Positions 14,395 to 18,280 of a stretch of 18,280 nt of DNA are shown here, in pieces. The position numbers were made by a program, and so were the translations under genes. Within the stretch, counting starts at the first letter, position 1, and the number at the start of each line of letters is the position of its first letter. The stretch is from Bacteroidota bacterium (GTDB lineage: Bacteria > Bacteroidota > Bacteroidia > Chitinophagales > Saprospiraceae): assembly GCA_008501835.1 (NCBI GenBank), contig QQUB01000323.1, positions 1-18,280 on the forward strand, given 5' to 3'. The notes beneath the pieces were generated by a model. The model made no database searches and was not told where the DNA came from. It worked only from the letters and a program-made list of their open reading frames with translations.

Positions 14395-14646
14395 TGAGAG
14401 GTTCTCAATTCATAGCAAGGCCCTGACGCACCCAGCTATTATGTGTCGTCTCTATGAGACTGGATTTTCGTAAAAAAACCACTGATTTGACGTATACCTT
14501 TGGGTAGAGTTGAGTGTGGCCAAGGCGACCGTTGATCCTCGTGCACGAAGTGCCGGGATCTTGTCGGAGAGCAGATCAGAACCGCAGAATAACCAACACC
14601 CAATATCGAATAATGAAGTTTAGAAAGAGCGTTAATAAATGGGAAA

Positions 14647-16866
14647 CTATTCCTTCACCCCCAAAACACGGAATTCCGTCCGTCGATTCAGCTGGTGATC
14701 CTCCTCGGAACACTCCACGCCGTCAACACAGCCATTAACCGGCTTGGTTTCTCCATACCCGATAGCTACAAGCCGATCTGAAGGAATGCCTTTGTAGATG
14801 AGGTATTTGACGATGGCATTTGCCCGGCGGTGGGAGAGTTTTTCATTCATCACTTTTTTGCCCTTGGAGTCGGTGTGGGAACTTATTTCCACAATGATGT
14901 CAGGGTTCTCTTTTAAAAGAGCTAATAGTTTTTCCAATTCGGCAATACCTTCCTTTCGTACGCTGGCCCGGCCGGAATCGTAGTATAGATTGAGTAAGTA
15001 AGCAACAGAATTGTCTTCTTCATATACTTTCTGACTAATCTCAAATCCTGTATCGCCGGTTTTAGAAGCAAGTAAGTCCGGTGTTGCCTCAGCAGTTCTC
15101 TTGAAGGGCTGCATGTAAATATCCATGAGGAAATTGCGCACCTCCTGGCTTTCCACACAATAGGTCTGGTCTATTTTTTTGGTAAAAAAGTCTTGCTTGC
15201 TGGCTTTCAGGCTATAGCAATTATCCCCGGGAAGTTCAATAACAAATTGCCCGGTATCATTAGATACGAATTCCCGTACAGAACCAGTATTGGTATTGGT
15301 GAGCATCAATGAAGCATTGACAATGGGTTTGCCGGAAAATTGATCGACCACCATACCTTTGATCTGGGAAACGAGTTGCAACTCCTTTTGTATCAACAGG
15401 TAGAGCGTATCTCCGGCCGTAATATCCTTATTGCACATGCGGATATCTTCCGGTATGTATCCTTGTTTCCCTGCAAGGAAATCGTAACAGTCGTTTTTTT
15501 CAAGGGTCACTTTATGAAAACGGTCGGAAGTGCTTTCAATAGAGATATTATTGGATGAAGTCGTCAATTCCATATCAGATAATACCAGCTCACTTTCCTC
15601 ATCAACTCCGGCCATCCAGAAGGTTTTCTCTGTATTACGGTTGAAATGGAAAATCCGGTCAAGTCCTTTCCTGTTCGAAGTGAAAAAGCCACTGGATTCG
15701 TCGTCGTTCATGATAATACCAAAGTCATCATAAGCTGAATTGACCGGGTATCCAAGATTAACGACATTTTCCCAGAGTCCGTTTTCATTTTCAGTTACCA
15801 TGAAAATGTCCTGTCCGCCCAATCCCAGGTGACCATCGGAAGAAAAGAATAGTTTATTACTGGAATGAAAATAAGGGTACATCTCATCAGCGTCTGTATT
15901 GACGGTAGGCCCAAGGTTGACAGGTTCCTGCCATTGACCGTTTTCCCAGGAAGCTACGTAAATATCTTTTCCGCCAAATCCCCCGGGCATATCAGATGAG
16001 AAAAACAAACGATTACCGTCTGCGGAAAGGGAAGGGTGTGCTACAGAGTAATTGGCATTGTTAAAAGGCAGCGGCAGCAGTTTGCTCCATTGCCCGGTTT
16101 CATAATTAATGGAAAAAACAATTTCCAACCGGATGATGCCACTGTTGGTAGCATCGGTTTGGTTTTGGGTGAAATAGATTTCTTTTTGGTCCGGCGTAAA
16201 TGTGGCAATGGCCCGGTTGGAAGTATTGCCCAGGTCGAGGGAAAATTTTTCGGCTTCTCCAAAGGTAAGGTTGTCAGCAGTTTCTGTAAAATCTACAAAA
16301 TATAGATCGAAAAGTCCACGGTTGCCAAGGCTGTCCAATGGTTTTATGGCGCCGAACACAATACCGTTTTTATAATAAGCCGGGGCCAAAGCTTCGATGA
16401 AGTAATTATTCAGAATAATATCTTTTATAACGTATTCTCCGCTATTAGCTTTGAGTTGTTGAGTGTGCTGACAAACGTTTTTTAAGGTTGGCTTTCGAAG
16501 ATCAAAAGGTTTTAATTTGAGGAACTCGTTGAAAACTTTCTGGGCAGTTTCACATTTGTCGTTTTGTAAAAGCACTTTGCCGTATTGGAAGTAGGTAGTT
16601 GCCTTGGTTCCGGGCAATTCAATCACCTGGCTGAACCATTCTTCTGCAGCCTGGTAATCTTTATTTTTTACGTAAGCATTCGCCAAAGCGATTTTCACTT
16701 CGGGGAGGTCGTCCTTATCTAAAATTTTGTGGTAGATATCAATGGCTTCGCTGTAGTTGAGCGATTCCATATGCTTTTGAGCTTTTTTCAATTTGCTTTT
16801 CTGTGCAGGAAGATTTAAGGCAAAGCAAAGCAAAAGGAGAATGGCGATAATTGTCTTTTTACCCAT
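14647..16866 (-). CDS. TPR-PD40-CRD-OmpA envelope protein (PorE-like)
   Basis: A 739-residue exported protein. Domains in order: signal peptide (about 1-21, ending LNLPAQ); TPR repeats to about 130; a PD40/WD40-like beta-propeller at about 150-410, with blades such as PSLSADGNRLFFSSDMPGGFGG; one CRD module at about 500-585 (IKGMVVDQFSGKPIVNA); and an OmpA C-terminal domain at 619-739. The OmpA domain keeps the diaminopimelate-binding residues, D666 in SSHTD and the arginines of NRRTEF near 728. This is the architecture of PorE/PG1058, a type IX secretion protein anchored to peptidoglycan, but many related TPR-PD40-OmpA paralogues exist and the T9SS role is not shown. The gene lies on the same strand as its SPOR-ending paralogue. 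A good promoter match lies about 75 bases upstream. Confidence 0.88.
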   Translation of the reverse strand: MGKKTIIAILLLLCFALNLPAQKSKLKKAQKHMESLNYSEAIDIYHKILDKDDLPEVKIALANAYVKNKDYQAAEEWFSQVIELPGTKATTYFQYGKVLLQNDKCETAQKVFNEFLKLKPFDLRKPTLKNVCQHTQQLKANSGEYVIKDIILNNYFIEALAPAYYKNGIVFGAIKPLDSLGNRGLFDLYFVDFTETADNLTFGEAEKFSLDLGNTSNRAIATFTPDQKEIYFTQNQTDATNSGIIRLEIVFSINYETGQWSKLLPLPFNNANYSVAHPSLSADGNRLFFSSDMPGGFGGKDIYVASWENGQWQEPVNLGPTVNTDADEMYPYFHSSNKLFFSSDGHLGLGGQDIFMVTENENGLWENVVNLGYPVNSAYDDFGIIMNDDESSGFFTSNRKGLDRIFHFNRNTEKTFWMAGVDEESELVLSDMELTTSSNNISIESTSDRFHKVTLEKNDCYDFLAGKQGYIPEDIRMCNKDITAGDTLYLLIQKELQLVSQIKGMVVDQFSGKPIVNASLMLTNTNTGSVREFVSNDTGQFVIELPGDNCYSLKASKQDFFTKKIDQTYCVESQEVRNFLMDIYMQPFKRTAEATPDLLASKTGDTGFEISQKVYEEDNSVAYLLNLYYDSGRASVRKEGIAELEKLLALLKENPDIIVEISSHTDSKGKKVMNEKLSHRRANAIVKYLIYKGIPSDRLVAIGYGETKPVNGCVDGVECSEEDHQLNRRTEFRVLGVKE

Positions 16867-16941
16867 GTTCCGTTGATGTCCCGTGTGTGATAAGTTTTCT
16901 TTTCTCCTGACTGGAAATAATTCAGGATTGTATGTTAATTA

Positions 16942-16975
16942 CAAAAATACATTTTTTTGAGTTGTGTAATTGCAA
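16942..16975 (-). promoter_or_regulatory. Putative promoter of the PorE-like OmpA-domain gene
   Basis: On the minus strand TTG (16975-16973), a 23-base spacer and a perfect TAnnTTTG box, TATTTTTG (16949-16942), lie upstream of the start at 16866. Predicted leader is about 70 bases. This is the best promoter match in the window. Confidence 0.5.
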
Positions 16976-17045
16976 GTTGGGAGTGATTTTTGGCAAGAGA
17001 GCATCTTTTCTGGTATCGTTTTGCTTGTTTGAGAGGATTTTTAAC

Positions 17046-17081
17046 CACAGAGATCACGGAGAAGCCACTGGGAACACAGAG
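17046..17081 (+). repeat. CACAGAG-type short interspersed repeat
   Basis: Four CACnGnG units (CACAGAG at 17046 and 17075, CACGGAG at 17055, CACTGGG at 17066) are spaced 9, 11 and 9 bases apart. They lie in the 242-base gap just downstream of mqnP. Similar CACAGAG-rich runs are a recurrent intergenic motif in unrelated bacteria; function unknown. No terminator for mqnP was recognised. Confidence 0.45.
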
Positions 17082-17108
17082 ATTGAACCCAAACCACGTC
17101 AAACCATA

Positions 17109-17972
17109 TCAAACAAAAATATCCAATATCATCAATCCACCAAAAACAAGACTGGCTACTCCATTTGTAGTGAAGAAGGCCAGGTTCACTTTTGACAGGT
17201 CGTTCGGTTTCACAAGAGAGTGTTGGTAGATCAACATGGCGACAAAAAAAACTGTTGCCAGCCAAGTCATCCAGCTGAATTCCGGGTAAGCCTGTTGTAG
17301 TAAATAAGCAGCTGCAATGATAAGCAATCCACTCATGATATGTAAAACTTTCGACAGCCTGAGAGCCTTTGGTTTTCCAAGGGCGGCGGGAATAGAATTC
17401 AGTTCGTTTTCTTTGTCGAAGTCTTCATCCTGCAGGGCATAAATTATGTCAAAGCCCGATACCCAGAACATTACCGCAAAAGACAAAACTATGGGGATGA
17501 GTTCAAAACCTCCACCCGCAGCAAGGTATGCCCCAATGGGTGCCAAACCCAATCCTGCACCTAGCACAAAATGGCATAAATACGTAAATCTTTTGGTATA
17601 ACTATAACCCAAAACAACCAGGAGGGCAATTGGAGACAGATAAAAAACCAGCGTATTGATGAACCAGGTAGTTGTAATGAACAACAGGCTGCTGATAATC
17701 ACAAAAGTCAGCGCAGATTTGGAGGAAATAATACCTGCCGGAATTTCTCTGTTTTGCGTTCTTGGGTTGAGCTTATCAATATCCCTGTCCAAAAACCGGT
17801 TGAAGGCCATCGCGGCACTCCGGGCAAAAACCATACATAAAAGTACTAACACAAAAGTCTGGGTGCTGAAATAATGGCCGAGTTTCAGGTAAGCAAGAAA
17901 AAATCCAAGCAAAGCAAAAGGCAGTGCAAAAATGGTATGGCTGAATTTGACCAGGGAAAAATATTTTTTCAT
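17109..17972 (-). CDS. mqnP: UbiA-family prenyltransferase MqnP (futalosine pathway)
   Basis: A 287-residue integral membrane protein with about eight hydrophobic segments. The first aspartate-rich motif NRFLDRDID (N58, D62, D64, D66) and the second QDEDFDKE (D182, D184, D186) are those of UbiA prenyltransferases and bind the Mg-pyrophosphate of the polyprenyl donor. The N-terminus KYFSLVKFSHTIFALPFALL is characteristic of the UbiA subgroup used in the futalosine pathway, annotated either as 4-hydroxybenzoate polyprenyltransferase or MqnP. The presence of mqnB in this window, and menaquinone as the usual Bacteroidota quinone, favour MqnP: prenylation of the naphthoate intermediate in the inner membrane. 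The ATG at 17972 is preferred to an in-frame TTG at 17999 because it begins the conserved N-terminus. The start codon lies 6 bases from one arm of a 21-bp inverted repeat. Confidence 0.85.
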   Translation of the reverse strand: MKKYFSLVKFSHTIFALPFALLGFFLAYLKLGHYFSTQTFVLVLLCMVFARSAAMAFNRFLDRDIDKLNPRTQNREIPAGIISSKSALTFVIISSLLFITTTWFINTLVFYLSPIALLVVLGYSYTKRFTYLCHFVLGAGLGLAPIGAYLAAGGGFELIPIVLSFAVMFWVSGFDIIYALQDEDFDKENELNSIPAALGKPKALRLSKVLHIMSGLLIIAAAYLLQQAYPEFSWMTWLATVFFVAMLIYQHSLVKPNDLSKVNLAFFTTNGVASLVFGGLMILDIFV

Positions 17973-17978
17973 GGATGG

Positions 17979-18091
17979 TGATAAATTTTGATCGCACAAT
18001 ATCGGAAAAATCCCAAATCATTCGGTTTTCTACTTTGGATATTCGTGATGGAGTGAGCCTTTAAGTTGATTTGTGCGACCAAAATTTATCA
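17979..18091. repeat. 21-bp inverted repeat pair upstream of mqnP
   Basis: Arms 17979-17999 and 18071-18091 are reverse complements over 21 bp with one mismatch; the shared cores are TTGTGCGA and AAAATTTATCA. The 71 bases between them hold no gene. The unit of 113 bases ends 6 bases before the mqnP ATG. It could be a small MITE-like element (no flanking target duplication is evident), or in mqnP mRNA it could fold into a long hairpin next to the ribosome-binding region. Confidence 0.65.
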
Positions 18092-18158
18092 TTACTTAAA
18101 AGTTTGTTTTGTAATTAAGAATATTGTTCAAATGTTTAACAATCATTGTATTATAAAA

Positions 18159-18190
18159 AACCGGATTTTGGTTTCAGCCAAAATCCGGTT
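18159..18190 (-). terminator. Intrinsic terminator of the gene at the right edge
   Basis: A perfect 13-bp stem, AACCGGATTTTGG (18159-18171) with its complement at 18178-18190, closes a 6-base loop. On the minus strand it is followed by a run of T. It lies 29 bases beyond the stop of the partial minus-strand gene at 18219. Confidence 0.88.
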
Positions 18191-18218
18191 AATATATTTT
18201 TGAACAAAATGTTCTTGA

Positions 18219-18280
18219 TTACTGAGCCTGAGGCTGTCCAGCCTGAGGTGCTTCAGCAGGATTTACATTTCCTGTGAGGT
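18219..18280 (-). CDS. C-terminal end of an unidentified protein (partial)
   Basis: The last 19 codons of a minus-strand gene that enters from the right edge and stops with TAA at 18219-18221. The visible tail reads LTGNVNPAEAPQAGQPQAQ, a flexible Ala/Pro/Gln-rich end. The downstream intrinsic terminator supports this as a real gene end. The tail is too short and low in complexity to assign a family; such tails occur on SecG and other small Bacteroidota proteins, but that is only a possibility. Confidence 0.6.
   Translation of the reverse strand, partial: LTGNVNPAEAPQAGQPQAQ

Larger units (their letters stand above)
14184..14568 (+). repeat. Dispersed intergenic repeat, copy B (apparently interrupted)
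   Basis: The left part, 14184-14232, aligns with 11412-11461 of copy A with one small gap: TCAAGGTT at 14184 and TTGGTCGATTTTGC at 14219. The right part resumes with GCCAAGGCGAC at 14519-14529. In copy A these blocks are 21 bases apart; here they are 286 apart. The intervening hairpin-rich DNA therefore looks like an insertion into an older element. Near the right end CGTGCACGAAGTGCCGGG (14540-14557) is almost the reverse complement of 11420-11436 in copy A, which hints at terminal inverted repeats. Confidence 0.5.
13944..14646. other. 703-base non-coding, repeat-rich region between two paralogues
   Basis: No credible gene is present. From left to right it holds the leader and promoter of the SPOR gene (13944-14090), a 7-bp repeat array (14136-14170), dispersed repeat copy B in two parts (14184-14232 and 14519-14568), and a hairpin-rich stretch between them with a 10-bp-stem hairpin at 14242-14272 and a 21-bp inverted repeat at 14335-14394. 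The short open frames here cover these palindromes and lack coding character. The downstream end of the OmpA-type gene (stop at 14647) shows no obvious T-run terminator. Confidence 0.75.

Noticed and set aside
11405..14600. Possible insertion sequence or transposon carrying genes
   Set aside because: Repeats and palindromes are present, but no transposase, integrase or clear target duplication is visible. The genes between them are ordinary envelope genes.
14514..14738. Short plus-strand open frame overlapping the end of the OmpA-type gene
   Set aside because: It covers the right part of repeat copy B and the antisense of the OmpA domain; no coding signal of its own.
11568..16866. A dedicated type IX secretion locus
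   Set aside because: The PorE-like layout alone is not enough; none of porK, porL, porM, porN, sov or porV is in the window.
16932..17229. Two overlapping plus-strand open frames between the OmpA-type gene and mqnP
   Set aside because: They run across the CACAGAG repeat and into the antisense of mqnP; neither shows a start signal or recognisable protein.

Overview
The window looks like chromosomal DNA of a member of the Bacteroidota, probably of the Saprospiria/Lewinella type. This is inferred from the gene families: secreted PorT-like barrels, TPR/PD40 proteins of PorE-like layout, a DUF4856-like lipoprotein with an acidic stretch after its cysteine, and the futalosine route to menaquinone. 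Several upstream regions also carry TAnnTTTG-type -7 boxes. No rRNA, tRNA, CRISPR array, prophage or transposase gene was seen, and most of the window is ordinary core genome.

Left part (1-4506). The end of a PLP-dependent decarboxylase is followed after 4 bases by mqnB (futalosine hydrolase). They meet a minus-strand series head-on at an inverted array of 7-bp repeats. That series is a secreted protein of unknown function, prmC (release-factor glutamine methyltransferase) and a PorT-like outer-membrane barrel. A 328-base divergent gap then leads to the plus-strand genes, starting with the GTPase engB.

Middle part (4541-11358), all plus strand. It holds a PlsB-like membrane acyltransferase 34 bases after engB, a large SNF2-family ATPase, a DUF4856-like lipoprotein probably displayed on the cell surface, and a small acidic protein of unknown function. 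The run ends at a perfect 15-bp hairpin with a TTCG loop, shared with the convergent gene.

Right part (11568-18280), all minus strand. Two paralogous envelope proteins share a signal peptide, TPR repeats, a PD40 propeller and carboxypeptidase-regulatory-like modules. One ends in an OmpA peptidoglycan-binding domain, as PorE does. The other ends in two SPOR domains, which also bind peptidoglycan. The 703 bases between them are non-coding and full of repeats. Next comes mqnP, a UbiA-family prenyltransferase of the futalosine pathway, whose start lies beside a near-perfect 21-bp inverted repeat. The window ends in the last codons of another minus-strand gene with its own terminator.

The most unusual content is intergenic. 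There are degenerate 7-bp repeat arrays at several loci, a dispersed element present once compact and once apparently interrupted by about 260 bases of hairpin-rich DNA, and a REP/BIME-like 21-bp inverted repeat. I did not find a convincing new multi-gene system. The OmpA/SPOR paralogue pair and the repeat families are the best leads.
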